Shown piece after piece: positions 32,604 through 42,800 of a stretch of 64,000 nt of DNA (position 1 is the first letter of the stretch; the number at the start of each line of letters is the position of its first letter). Location of the stretch: the NCBI GenBank assembly GCA_027452245.1, contig DAIDGW010000217.1:62001-126000 (forward strand). The letters run 5' to 3'. The notes under the pieces were generated by a model. That model did not search any database and was not told the DNA's origin. It saw nothing but the letters and a program-made list of their open reading frames with translations. This DNA is from Acidobacteriaceae bacterium (GTDB lineage: Bacteria > Acidobacteriota > Terriglobia > Terriglobales > Acidobacteriaceae). The translations under genes and the position numbers were made by a program.

Positions 32604-34306
32604 TCGCGGTTTGGCTGTTTCAGCAAACCTCGTCTCGTCTGGCTCTCGGTCCCGTTGACCTCACAATCGTCGTGGTCTATTTCGTGCTTGTCCTCGGTTT
32701 GGGAATCTACCTCAAGAAGTTCACCAATACCGGGGAAGACTTCTTCATGGCCGGGCGCGAGATGACGGCGTGGATCGCGGGTCTCAGCTTCATCTCCGCC
32801 AATCTCGGATCGCTCGAGATGATGGGCTATGCTGCCGCGACTTATCAATACGGCATCCTGGTCGCGCACGCCTACTGGATCGCCGCGATTCCCGCGATTC
32901 TATTTCTCGCGCTCGTCATGCTGCCGTTTTACTACATCTGTAAAACTCATTCCGTGCCGGGTTATCTCAAGCTGCGCTACGGAGAGGGGGCGCGCTCCCT
33001 CTCGGCGATTTCGTTTGCCATCATGACTATCCTGATGAGTGGCATCAACATGTATTCGATGGCCATCATCATGAAAGTCATCCTTGGCTGGGATATTCAC
33101 TTCAGCATCTGGGTGTCTTCTTTGACCGTCGCGCTCTACGTTATGGCGGGAGGGCTACTTTCCGCAATTTTCAACGAAGTCTTGCAATTCTTCCTCATAT
33201 GGATCGGTTGCGGCGTCGTTCCCGTCGTTGGGCTGATCGAAACCGGTGGGTGGTCCGGCATGGTGCATCGAATCCAAGCCAATTTCCCCGGCCAGGATTT
33301 CATTCACATGTGGCGGACAACCGGTTCGTTTACCGGCAATCCCATGGGCGTGCATTGGACGGGCATTGTTTTCGGCTGGGGGCTTGCCATCTCGTTTGGT
33401 TATTGGACTACGGACTTTCTCGTTGTGCAGCGCGTGCTGGCGGCAAAAGACCTGCGCTCGGCGCAGCTGGGTACCGTCATCGGTGCCTTCTTTAAGATGT
33501 TGGTACCCCTCATTGTGATTGTCCCGGGGTTGCTTGCGCTCGCCGTGCTTCCGTTCCATCTTGCTCCCGAGAGCCAGGCAGGACTGCCGGGAGTCCATAC
33601 CTACAACGAAGCCCTGCCTCTCATGCTCGCGCGATATTGTGGCCCCGGCTTGTTGGGACTGGGAGTGACAGCGCTCGTGGCCGGATTCATGTCAGGCATG
33701 GCAGGAAATGTAACTGCCTTCACCACCGTCTGGACCTACGATATTTACAAACCGCTCTTGCGTAAGGATGCCAGTGACGCGCATTACGTATCCATGGGTC
33801 GCTGGTGCTCGTTGTTCGGCGTTTTCGTAAGTATCGGTACTGCCTACCTGGTGATGAATTTCTCCAGCATCATCGTCTACGCCCAAGTCGTGTTCGTATT
33901 TTTCATCGTTCCCATGTTCGGCACGGTCATTCTTGGAATGCTGTGGAAGCGCACAACTCCGGCTGCCGGTTTTTGGGGACTGCTGGCGGGTATTCTTACC
34001 TCTTTCGGCTTGTGGCTGTGGGTGAAACTCGATCCAGGTGCTCTTCATTACGTAGCGTTCTCCGAGCACGCCAAGGACATGGCAGAGAATGTCTATCGCG
34101 CCATGTGGTCTCTCATTGCGAATTTCGGTGTGACGATTCTCGTTACGTTTATCACAACTCCCAAGCCCGAATCTGAGTTGCATGGTCTCGTGTTTGGCTT
34201 AACGGAACTGGACCCACAGGGGCATTTTTCATTCTTCCGCCGCCCGATTACCTGGGCAGCGGCTGTCGGGTTGCTGTTTGTGGCTGTCAATATCTGGTTC
34301 TGGTGA
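32600..34306 (+). CDS. Sodium:solute symporter (SSS/SLC5 family)
   Basis: Inner-membrane transporter of 568 residues with about 14 helices. Family features include the early TGEDFFMAGREMTAWIAGLS stretch, the long first repeat (SANLGSLEMMGYAAATYQYG) and SFGYWTTDFLVVQRVLAAKD in the middle. The family couples sodium to uptake of sugars, acids or vitamins. The GTG start overlaps the stop of the DUF4380 gene by 4 bases. Between the outer-membrane receptor and the sugar isomerase and kinase, it is the likely inner-membrane carrier of the monosaccharide. Confidence 0.93.
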   Translation: MIAVWLFQQTSSRLALGPVDLTIVVVYFVLVLGLGIYLKKFTNTGEDFFMAGREMTAWIAGLSFISANLGSLEMMGYAAATYQYGILVAHAYWIAAIPAILFLALVMLPFYYICKTHSVPGYLKLRYGEGARSLSAISFAIMTILMSGINMYSMAIIMKVILGWDIHFSIWVSSLTVALYVMAGGLLSAIFNEVLQFFLIWIGCGVVPVVGLIETGGWSGMVHRIQANFPGQDFIHMWRTTGSFTGNPMGVHWTGIVFGWGLAISFGYWTTDFLVVQRVLAAKDLRSAQLGTVIGAFFKMLVPLIVIVPGLLALAVLPFHLAPESQAGLPGVHTYNEALPLMLARYCGPGLLGLGVTALVAGFMSGMAGNVTAFTTVWTYDIYKPLLRKDASDAHYVSMGRWCSLFGVFVSIGTAYLVMNFSSIIVYAQVVFVFFIVPMFGTVILGMLWKRTTPAAGFWGLLAGILTSFGLWLWVKLDPGALHYVAFSEHAKDMAENVYRAMWSLIANFGVTILVTFITTPKPESELHGLVFGLTELDPQGHFSFFRRPITWAAAVGLLFVAVNIWFW

Positions 34307-34316
34307 GAGGTTTCTC

Positions 34317-34532
34317 TTGAAGCAACACTTTTTACCGATCTGGTTTTTTATTGGCGCGTTGCTGGCTTTCTATGGACTTCTGATCTTCGCTTCTGGAATT
34401 CACGACCTATATATACCTTCAAGAGTTCCTGTCGCGATGCCGCAGTTGCACATCGCCATCTGGTGGGGAGCCGGGATGCTCGTGTTGGCCCTTGTATACA
34501 TCATCCGATTTTGGCCGAAACGCCCACAATGA
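34317..34532 (+). CDS. 71-residue two-helix membrane protein
   Basis: Small protein I do not recognise, read from a TTG at 34317 with GAGAGG 6 bases upstream. It has two hydrophobic helices (FLPIWFFIGALLAFYGLLIF and IAIWWGAGMLVLALVYIIRF) joined by a short polar loop, and a basic C-terminus (WPKRPQ). It lies 10 bases after the symporter stop, inside the operon. Position and topology suggest an accessory subunit of the symporter; this is inference. Confidence 0.7.
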   Translation: MKQHFLPIWFFIGALLAFYGLLIFASGIHDLYIPSRVPVAMPQLHIAIWWGAGMLVLALVYIIRFWPKRPQ

Positions 34533-34565
34533 ATCCTTTATACGTTTACCTAAGGAGTTGTTTCC

Positions 34566-36164
34566 ATGCGAACTGACGAAATCATCCTTGTAGCGAGCGG
34601 CGACCTCCGGCTTTCTGCAAACCAGACATGCTGGCCGGCGCAAGAGCAACTCGAGCGCCAGGTCACTATGGCAATTCAGAAATTCGGGCGCTCGGTTCGC
34701 CGTGGTCATTCTTACGATGCTGTCCACAAGCATGGCTTCATTCATAGTCAGCGTCATGGTATCGAGGTCTTTCGAAATATCCCGCCCGAAGCCCCTCTCG
34801 TCGTCGTTGAAGCGGTGTGGCAGTACACTCATCATGTTCTTCCGGGACTCACCAGCCATCGTGGCCCCATCCTCACCATTGCAAATTGGTCGGGACAGTG
34901 GCCCGGGCTGGTAGGAATGCTCAATCTCAATGCTTCCTTGGCAAAGGCCGGTGTTCCTTACAGCACCTTGTGGAGCGAGAACTGCACCGACGACTATTTT
35001 CTTGCCAGGCTGAAACAATGGTTGAACGGAGGCCCGGTCGCTCACGACGACAGCCACGTGCACGCTTTGAGTTCGGTCGCCATTCCTTCCGCCGCAGAGA
35101 GACTCGGAACTGAAGTTGGAGACAACGTGCGCACCCAGAAAGCCATTCTGGGCGTCTTCGATGAGGGCTGCATGGGAATGTACAACGCCATCATTCCCGA
35201 CGAACTTCTGCATGCGTGCGGCATCTTCAAGGAGCGCCTGAGCCAGTCGGCCTTGTTTGCAGAGATGCGGCGGGTATCGCAGCACGACGCGCAAAGCGTG
35301 CGGACCTGGCTCGATCGAAAAGGCATGTGCTTTCACACCGGATCGGATCCGTCCCGCGATCTGACCGATGATCAGATTCTTGAACAGTGCAGGATGTATG
35401 TTGCGGCGCTTCGTATCGCAGATGCATTCGGCTGTGATGCCATCGGTATTCAGTACCAGCAGGGCCTGAAAGATATCTGTCCGGCGTCCGACCTGGCGGA
35501 AGGACTCCTCAATAACGTGGACCGGCCGCCGGTGATGGATGAGCGGCACGAGCGCATTCTATTTGAGGGCGATGCGCTTCCGCACTTTAACGAGGTTGAT
35601 GAATGCGCTGGCGTCGATGCTCTCATCACCAATCGCGTATGGAAGCGCCTGGGCCTGGATCCGGAAACCACGCTTCACGACATCCGATACGGAGAGGAAT
35701 ACGGCGGCCAATTCGTTTGGGTGCTTGAGATTTCCGGTGCCGTGCCGCCCCACCATTTCGCCGGTGGTTATGCCGGTGCCGTCAGCGAACGGCAACCGCC
35801 TATGTATTTCCCGTTAGGTGGCGGAACGATCAAAGGAGTCAGTAAGCCGGGAGAAATTGTATGGAGCCGTGTGTTCGTTGAATCAGGGCGACTGAATGCG
35901 GATCTCGGCCGTGCGACAGTGGTCGAATTGCCAAAAGCGGAGGTCGAACGCCGCTGGAATTGCACCACGCCGCAATGGCCCATCATGAACGCCGTGCTGC
36001 ATGGAGTCTCACGGAATCAGTTGATGGCGCGTCATAAATCCAACCACATTCAGGTTGCGTACGGAAACGACGCAGCATCTGCGGATACCGCTATGATGGC
36101 CAAGGCCGTTGCCTTTCGTAAACTGGGCATGGACGTGAGCCTCTGCGGTGTCCAGACCGCGTAA
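34566..36164 (+). CDS. L-fucose/L-arabinose isomerase-like protein
   Basis: Cytoplasmic enzyme of 532 residues related to the L-fucose isomerase superfamily, Mn-dependent aldose-ketose isomerases. Visible family segments are VVVEAVWQYTHHVLPG, ILTIANWSGQWPGLVGMLN, FDEGCMGMYNAIIP and the C-terminal SNHIQVAYG. It is somewhat shorter than E. coli FucI (about 590 residues), so the exact sugar (L-fucose, L-arabinose, D-arabinose) cannot be set from sequence. AAGGAG lies 8 bases before the ATG. It precedes a ribulokinase-type kinase, giving an isomerase/kinase pair typical of pentose or deoxyhexose breakdown. No aldolase or epimerase is in the window. Confidence 0.85.
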   Translation: MRTDEIILVASGDLRLSANQTCWPAQEQLERQVTMAIQKFGRSVRRGHSYDAVHKHGFIHSQRHGIEVFRNIPPEAPLVVVEAVWQYTHHVLPGLTSHRGPILTIANWSGQWPGLVGMLNLNASLAKAGVPYSTLWSENCTDDYFLARLKQWLNGGPVAHDDSHVHALSSVAIPSAAERLGTEVGDNVRTQKAILGVFDEGCMGMYNAIIPDELLHACGIFKERLSQSALFAEMRRVSQHDAQSVRTWLDRKGMCFHTGSDPSRDLTDDQILEQCRMYVAALRIADAFGCDAIGIQYQQGLKDICPASDLAEGLLNNVDRPPVMDERHERILFEGDALPHFNEVDECAGVDALITNRVWKRLGLDPETTLHDIRYGEEYGGQFVWVLEISGAVPPHHFAGGYAGAVSERQPPMYFPLGGGTIKGVSKPGEIVWSRVFVESGRLNADLGRATVVELPKAEVERRWNCTTPQWPIMNAVLHGVSRNQLMARHKSNHIQVAYGNDAASADTAMMAKAVAFRKLGMDVSLCGVQTA

Positions 36165-36214
36165 ACGGATCGAGGTTCAGGAGCAGTCCGGTGGCTGCTC
36201 TCACGAGGGTCAGA

Positions 36215-37792
36215 ATGAGCATTGTTGCGGGCGTGGACTTCGGCACACTATCGGTTCGCGTTTCAATCTGCGACAGCGAGCGGGGAAAACTCGGAACCGG
36301 TACCGCTTTCTATCCGCTGCACCGCAAGCGCGAAGACCCGGATCACGCGTCTCAAAGCCACACTGACCACATGAGTGCCTTAGTGCAGGCAATGGGCGCA
36401 GCTGTGTCGGCCGCTGGCATTGACGGAAAAAGCATCGCGTCTATCGCCATCGACACCACCGGTTCGAGTGTGATTCCCGTCGGAGAAAACTTCGACCCGT
36501 TGGATGAATACTACCTTTGGTGTGATCACCGCTCCTGGCGTGAAGCCGAATTGATCACGCGAACGGCGCGGGAAACAAAATTGCCGGCTATCGATTGGTG
36601 TGGGGGCATGTACTCCTCGGAGTGGGGCTTCTCAAAGCTGCTTCATTGGCTCCGTCATAACCCTGCCAAACTTTCCCAGTTCGTCACCGCTTTTGAGCAC
36701 TGCGACATGGTCGCGGCGATTCTCTGCGGCATTCAGGATCCGCAGCAGGTTTCACGCAGCATCTGCGCAATGGGCCACAAGTGGATGTGGAACGCTGAAC
36801 TCGGAGGTCTTCCGGCACAAGAATTTCTGACACGAGTCGATCCTTTGCTGAATGGAATCCGCGACAAAATCGCGGGTCGCTTTGCCACTTCGGATGTTAT
36901 CGCTGGCGGGCTTTGTGCTGAATGGTCAAAGCGGTTGGGTCTGCGACCGGGCATTCCCATACCCGTCGGCGCCCTCGACGCTCACTGGGATGCTGTCGGT
37001 TCCGGCGTCCGTCTGGGCGATGTTGTCAATGTCATCGGCACCTCCACCTGCATTATTGGCATCAGCGAATCTTCCACGCTCGTGCCCGGAGTTTGCGGCG
37101 TTGTGCCGGGATCGGTAAACCCCTCCTATACAGGAATCGAAGCGGGGCTCTCGGCCGTCGGTGACATCTTCGAAGCCATCGCGCAACGCGCCTCAACCAC
37201 AGTCGCACAACTTGCGGCAGAACTGGAAAATTACAAGCCGGGGCAGAGTGGCTTAATGCGCCTGGTCTGGGATAACGGCGACCGTACAGTGTTGGTCAAC
37301 CCCAATCTTGGCGGCGTCACCCTTGGCTGGAATCTTGTGCACACCGCGGCAGACGAGTTGTTCGCCGCCATCGAAGGTACGGCCTTCCACACGCGAATCA
37401 TCCTTGAGCGGATGCAAAAACATGGTTCCGAGGTGAACCGTGTCATCAATGGCGGAGGAATCCCGAGAAAGAATCCGGTATTGAACCAGGTCTATGCAAA
37501 TGTGTTGAACAAGCCGATCCTGGTGCCGCGCGGCGATGTGACCGGCCTTGGATCCGCAATTTTCGCTTTCGTCGCTGCTGGAACTTTTCGGAATGTAGAA
37601 GGGGCACAGCGGGCAATGTGCCTTGATTATCAAGTGTTTGAACCCGAGTCATCGTCTCGGGTGATCTACGAAGAAATGTTCGAGCACTTTCAACGCTTGT
37701 ACTTTGCCTTCGGCCAAGAAAACGGTGGGCCCATTGAACTCGGACCTACGCTCCCAATGCTGAGACGGCTTGCGGCCTCGGCACGAAACTGA
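36215..37792 (+). CDS. FGGY-family carbohydrate kinase, ribulokinase-like
   Basis: Cytoplasmic kinase of 525 residues that phosphorylates a ketose from the preceding isomerase. The N-terminal motif IVAGVDFGTLSVRVSICD matches the ribulokinase (AraB) start, and the FGGY signatures IAIDTTGSSVIPV, WCDHRSWREA and INGGGIPRKNPVLNQVYANV are present. The start is taken as the ATG at 36215, which aligns with AraB; a GTG at 36191 with AGGAG upstream would add eight residues. Last gene of the LacI-controlled operon. L-ribulokinase is the best guess; L-fuculokinase or xylulokinase remain possible. Confidence 0.9.
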   Translation: MSIVAGVDFGTLSVRVSICDSERGKLGTGTAFYPLHRKREDPDHASQSHTDHMSALVQAMGAAVSAAGIDGKSIASIAIDTTGSSVIPVGENFDPLDEYYLWCDHRSWREAELITRTARETKLPAIDWCGGMYSSEWGFSKLLHWLRHNPAKLSQFVTAFEHCDMVAAILCGIQDPQQVSRSICAMGHKWMWNAELGGLPAQEFLTRVDPLLNGIRDKIAGRFATSDVIAGGLCAEWSKRLGLRPGIPIPVGALDAHWDAVGSGVRLGDVVNVIGTSTCIIGISESSTLVPGVCGVVPGSVNPSYTGIEAGLSAVGDIFEAIAQRASTTVAQLAAELENYKPGQSGLMRLVWDNGDRTVLVNPNLGGVTLGWNLVHTAADELFAAIEGTAFHTRIILERMQKHGSEVNRVINGGGIPRKNPVLNQVYANVLNKPILVPRGDVTGLGSAIFAFVAAGTFRNVEGAQRAMCLDYQVFEPESSSRVIYEEMFEHFQRLYFAFGQENGGPIELGPTLPMLRRLAASARN

Positions 37793-37837
37793 AGCTTGCC
37801 TGTTGTCGTGCTCAACTTGCAAAATATGCACTGCGCG

Positions 37838-37860
37838 AGGTCGGTGTTAACCTCCGACCT
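37838..37860. terminator. Hairpin after the sugar operon
   Basis: AGGTCGG (37838-37844) pairs perfectly with CCGACCT (37854-37860) around a 9-base loop, 46 bases after the kinase stop. No U-run follows, so it may be a rho-assisted terminator or an mRNA-stabilising hairpin. Confidence 0.35.
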
Positions 37861-37927
37861 GTCTGACGAATTCAGATAAAATTAGAGACGCGGAATTGGT
37901 CCAATCTGAAGTTCTGGGGAACCCTTC

Positions 37928-38941
37928 ATGTCCAAGTGTGTCCTGCGCCTGTGGTCACTGGTGTTTTCTGCCCTTGTGTTCTTATTGGTCCGTCCAATAG
38001 GGATTTTTGCTCAAGGGGCCTATAACAGCGGCTATGCGTCTCAAGCCAGCACGCAAATTCATTCCTTAAAGGTAACCGTACTTTCGACCATGTTGGTGGG
38101 AGATCACACAGGTATTGGAGAGTGGGGCTTTTCCGCTCTGATAGAGGCAGATGGACACCGCATTCTCATGGACACTGGGAGCCATCCTGATACAGTTCTG
38201 CAGAATGCAAATGACCTGAAAATCGATTTATCAAACGTTCAAGATGTGATTCTGACACACAACCACTGGGATCACGTAACCGGCTTAATGACGCTTCGCG
38301 AAGCGATGATGAAGAAGAATCCCGCTGCCTTGTCGCGCGCTTACGTGGCACAAGGGATCTTCTATAGCCGGCCTTCTCCAAAAGGCGAGCGCAATTCAAT
38401 GATCGCAATTAAGAAGGAGTACGAAGCATCGGGCGGCAAGTTCATTGAACTTGAACATGCTGCAGAAATCTTTCCGGGTGCCTGGCTCACAGGTCCTGTG
38501 CCGCGGAAGTATCCGGAACACAATTGGAGCAGCACGGGAAAGGTGGAGACTCCATCTGGACTGGTGGAAGACACTATTCCGGAGGATCAGTCCTTAGTGC
38601 TGAATACGACGGACGGACTCGTTGTCATCACGGGATGTGGACATGCGGGGATCATCAACATCCTGACATTTGCGAAACAGAAATTTCCCAATGAACCGGT
38701 CGATGCAGTCATTGGCGGACTGCACCTGTTCCCGGCAACCGATCAGCAACTGGATTGGACCGCCGACAAACTGAAGGACTTCAAAGTGGAGAATCTGGTC
38801 GGGGCGCACTGTACCGGTATTGAAGCCGTCTATCGCATTCGGGAGAAACTCGGATTACCACGCTCATCAGCCGTCGTTGGCACAGTGGGATCCACGTTTG
38901 TTCTCGGGCAGGGCATTCACACCGGGCCACTAGCCAAATAG
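37928..38941 (+). CDS. Secreted MBL-fold metallohydrolase
   Basis: Protein of 337 residues with a signal peptide (about 1-29, ending IGIFAQ) and a metallo-beta-lactamase fold. The metal motif is THNHWDH (HxHxDH), with GCGHAG and the final His motif GLHLFPAT. It resembles the MBL branch annotated as methanopterin-pathway beta-RFAP-synthase-like (GIGEWGFSALIEADGHRILM), although that pathway is not expected here and the real substrate is unknown. It is monocistronic, between the sugar operon and a convergent SDR gene; a perfect palindrome spans its stop codon. Confidence 0.88.
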   Translation: MSKCVLRLWSLVFSALVFLLVRPIGIFAQGAYNSGYASQASTQIHSLKVTVLSTMLVGDHTGIGEWGFSALIEADGHRILMDTGSHPDTVLQNANDLKIDLSNVQDVILTHNHWDHVTGLMTLREAMMKKNPAALSRAYVAQGIFYSRPSPKGERNSMIAIKKEYEASGGKFIELEHAAEIFPGAWLTGPVPRKYPEHNWSSTGKVETPSGLVEDTIPEDQSLVLNTTDGLVVITGCGHAGIINILTFAKQKFPNEPVDAVIGGLHLFPATDQQLDWTADKLKDFKVENLVGAHCTGIEAVYRIREKLGLPRSSAVVGTVGSTFVLGQGIHTGPLAK

Positions 38942-38949
38942 CTATTTGG
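38934..38949. repeat. Perfect 16-bp palindrome spanning a stop codon
   Basis: CCAAATAGCTATTTGG includes the TAG stop of the MBL gene and lies in the 31-bp gap before the convergent SDR stop. It may act as a weak bidirectional terminator, but the stem would be AT-rich and has no loop. Confidence 0.5.
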
Positions 38950-38972
38950 GATAGCACGATTGAAAACGTGAG

Positions 38973-39731
38973 TCAGCCTGCCAAGTACCCGCCATCAATG
39001 GGCAGCGCAGCGCCCGTAACCCAGGCTGACTCATCACTCGCTAGATAGACCGCCAGCCCGCCGATGTCGTCAGGCGTTCCCAAGCGTCCAATTGGGTGTG
39101 CCGCTGTTCTCTCGCGGCGAATCGTACCCGGATCGGGGGCTTGGGCCAGGATTTGAGCCGTAAGCTCCGTTTCGACGAACGAGGGGCAGATAGCATTTAC
39201 ACGGATCTTTTCAGGGCCGTGATCAATAGCCATGCTCTTGGTCAGCAGGACTACTGCGCCCTTTGAGGCGGCGTACGCGGCGCGGTTCCGTGCGCCAACG
39301 ATTCCGAGTACAGAGGCAATATTAATGATGGATCCTCCTCCCCCCTTGCGCATGAAGGCAAGAGCAGCCCGCGAAAGCAACCACACAGCTCGCACATTGA
39401 CGTCAAAAGTCTGGGCCCACTGTTCTTCTGTGATCTGCTCAGCTGTGCCCGGATGCAGCTTTCCTGCATTGTTGACGAGAAAGTTAAGACCGCCGAAACG
39501 CTTCAGAGTGCCGTCGAAGACGCGTTCGACATCGGCCGGATTTGTAACGTCGGCGGCCACAGAGAATGCCGCATCTCCGATTTTAGCGGCTAATTCCGCG
39601 ATGCGGTCATGGCGTCGTCCGACAAGGACGACCCGTGCTCCTTGGTTGGCCAAAGCGATGGCGCAGGCGTGGCCAATTCCACTGCCTGCACCGGTGACAA
39701 TTCCAATTTTCCCTTTCAGACGGTTGGTCAT
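38973..39731 (-). CDS. Short-chain dehydrogenase/reductase
   Basis: Cytoplasmic NAD(P)-dependent oxidoreductase of 252 residues. Classical SDR motifs: TGAGSGIG (cofactor), NNAG, and the active-site Ser followed by YAASK (Tyr and Lys), plus the C-terminal GAALPIDGGYLAG. The start at 39731 (MTNRLKGKIGIVTG) fits the family; the frame continues to 39857 but the added residues are not family-like. It lies 126 bases downstream of the third TonB receptor and may share its transcript. The substrate is unknown; many homologues are annotated as 3-oxoacyl-ACP reductase or sugar dehydrogenase. Confidence 0.9.
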   Translation of the reverse strand: MTNRLKGKIGIVTGAGSGIGHACAIALANQGARVVLVGRRHDRIAELAAKIGDAAFSVAADVTNPADVERVFDGTLKRFGGLNFLVNNAGKLHPGTAEQITEEQWAQTFDVNVRAVWLLSRAALAFMRKGGGGSIINIASVLGIVGARNRAAYAASKGAVVLLTKSMAIDHGPEKIRVNAICPSFVETELTAQILAQAPDPGTIRRERTAAHPIGRLGTPDDIGGLAVYLASDESAWVTGAALPIDGGYLAG

Positions 39732-39857
39732 GGAAATGATTGTAGCCTCTCGTGTTCCACGTAAGACTGTATTCAATCCAGCGATGGCATAGGTAATCAC
39801 CACTGAAATGCGAAAGCCAGCGCCGAAGCGCTGGCTTTCATTTTGGGGGAGCGGCAA

Positions 39858-42800
39858 TCAGAAGATAACCTTTAAAGCGAATTGCAGTTGTCGACTGCTG
39901 GTAGCAGTGGAATCCAGTGGAGCCAAGGAGCCATTGCTGGTGAGGTTTGCACTACCATCCTGGTTAAACAGTGTGCTGTTGACGATCGGCGGGTTGAAAT
40001 TGGGTCGGTTGAATATATTGAAGAACTCCGCCCTGAACTGGAGATTGACTCGCTCTGTGATCGCAGTGTCTTTCACCAGGGAGAAATCGAAATCGATGAG
40101 TCCGGGCCCATAGACGTCGTTTCTGCCGGCATTGCCGAGCAAATTTGAGCAAGTGCCGGGTGCCACAGTGCCTCCAGGAGCAAAGGGGTTGCAGAGGGAT
40201 GCAATCGCCGGAGTAGCCATAGGCAATGTGAAGCACTGCGCCTTGAGGTATCCGGCGGCACCTTGGGGATTTACCGGCGAAGAGCAATTGCCGCCAGTGA
40301 TCCGGTTGGGGTAGTCGAATGGCGCGGAGTCACCCAAGCCGAGTGGATCACCTCCAATGAGCGGAGTGAATGGCATTCCACTTCGGATCTGCATGATTCC
40401 GCCCATCTGCCACCCTTTTGTGGCGCGAGCCAAGGCGCCGGTGAAAGTGGCTCGGGTTGGAATGTTCCACAGATAATTGATTGTCAAGTTATGGGTGATG
40501 TTGAAATCTGCCGGCCCGCGGCGGTATCGCGGCAGGAAGTAGAACAGTGCCGGGATGGAGTTTAGGAACGAATCGCTGGCGATTGATCCGTCGCCTCCGT
40601 CAATTGCACGGCTCCAGGTATAACTGCCCTGCACTTGCATACCATGGGTCATGCGCTTCTCGACCTGCGCTTCCATCCCATTGAAGTAGGAATCATTGTT
40701 CCAGGTCAGGGCGTCCATTCGGCCAATCTGTGGACTCATGACGGTCGGAGGGGTCGTTGGTCCAAGCTTCGGCCACAGATACGGCGCATTGGAACCATTC
40801 ATGGGCAAGCTGCTATTGATGTCGTCTGCGCGGAAAATCTGGTGTACGCCGCGCGAACCGACATAAGCGAGCATTCCCGTGAGGTTTGGAAGCAACTCGT
40901 GCTGAATGTTTATGTTCCATTGCATCACGTAGTCACGTTTTGGATTCTGCTGGATGTAAGGGATACGCAGACCGATATTGCTGGCGGCTTGGGCGGCCAG
41001 AATATTGAATGCCCCGGTCGGGAAAGAACCTGCGGGAAGATTGTTTGCGGTGCCATTCTCGGTGAATGGCGCGGTGTTGGTAGCGAACTGCCCGAGAAGA
41101 TAGGGTAGCGGCAAAACGTCAAACATACCGAAGCCGCCCCGCAACGAGGTCTTGCCATTGCCCGAAGGATCCCATGCGAACCCTACGCGGGGCTCGAAAT
41201 TTCGGTAGGTTGGATTTTTCCAAACTGTCTTAGCGACGATCGTGCTTGCGAATGTCTGGTTGAACGGACTGGGGAGTGCCGAGAGATGACCCTGAGTTTC
41301 TGATGGCACGGTTGACATCTCGTAGCGCATTCCCAAATTCAAAGTCAAGGTTGGGCGCAAGTGTACGTCGTCCTGGATATAGCCGCCAAAGATGCTGGAT
41401 CGGAAATGGAATTTCAGGAATGGCGCACTCGGCAAAGGCGCGAACAGAACCAAAGGATTATTGGTCAAGAATCCGTTATTGGCCGGATCTGCCAAGCTGC
41501 CGAACGCGATTTCACCGGCGGGGGCCGGATCGAACGCGTTCAGTTGTATCCGCTCGAAGGCAAAGCCCACCTTCAGGTTGTGAATGCCTTTGGTTATGAA
41601 CAGATCGTCATATGCTTGGTATGAATCTTCAAAAAAATCAAGGCGTTCAATCTGGTTCAATCCCGGCTGAGCTGAAATGTAGCCAGCGACGTCAATCTGT
41701 GGGTTGTCCGCGCCTGGGCTTTCTCCCAGTGCCAGATTGCTGGCAAGTGGATTGATAGCTGCTTGGCCTTGCGAGGTGTGCAAAGAGCGATTTAAGCCAA
41801 AGCGAGCGGTATTGATAATCGAAGAGCTGATGATGTGAGTTTCTTCCAGGGCCACATAGGCTCGTCCCGTAGTGTTGGCGACTAGGACGTCATTTGCCGG
41901 ATCTGGCTGAACACCATTGGCAGCGTCATATTGATAGGTGGCGAAGAAACTGTCGTTGTCGGAAAAGCGGTGATCGAGGCGGGCGGTCCCAAAGTTCTCT
42001 GTGGTGTTGTGTCCGCCATCGAAGCCGTAAAAGCCAATGTCGCCATTATTGCTGTATCCCAGGCTGGGATTGGCCTGACCCCAAAGGCCGAGATAAGGCA
42101 AGACATTCTTGTCAATTCCGGTGGCCGGATCGGGATTGGCGGCGCCGGTTACCTTGTGCGGGGTGCACGCGTTGCCGACAGGTTTAGAGCAAAGTATGCC
42201 TTGTCGGACAGCTGCGGAGAAGGTCGGGACGACAGAGGTAAGGACTTGATTCTCGCGCAGTCCCTCGTAATCCGCGAAGAAGAACGTCTTGTCTTTGATG
42301 ATAGGACCGCCCAGGGATGCCCCAAACTGGTTGCGGTGGAAAAGTGGAATCGGACCGGGCAGATCGAAATAGTTCTTCGCATCGAACGCGCTGTTGCGCA
42401 TGAATTCGTACAAGTCGCCGTGAAAGGTATTGCTTCCAGGCTTGGTGAGAGCATTGACCACACCGCCCGCAGTACGTCCGTACTCCGCAGAATAATTGCT
42501 GGTCAACACTGAAAATTCCTGGACAGCGTCGACACCGAGCGTTGAACCTTCCACGCTACCGGGGCCGCCATTGCTGTAGTCATTTACGTTGATCCCGTCG
42601 ATGCGATAGCTGTTCTGGGTGGGGCGTGTGCCGGAGATGGTCATCTGCAACCCATAGCCGCGGCGTGCGCGATCCGGAGAGCCGGTATTGGCCTGAATTG
42701 ATCCAACGGAGTCAACGCCGGGCTGGAGAGTGGCAAGTTGAGTCCAGTCACGTCCATTCAGTGGTAATTGAACGACGGTTTGCTGGTTTACGACGCCGCT

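Noticed and set aside
34419-35549. Minus-strand frame of 376 codons
   Set aside because: Antisense to the L-fucose-isomerase-like gene, whose coding is clear; no motifs and no ribosome site.
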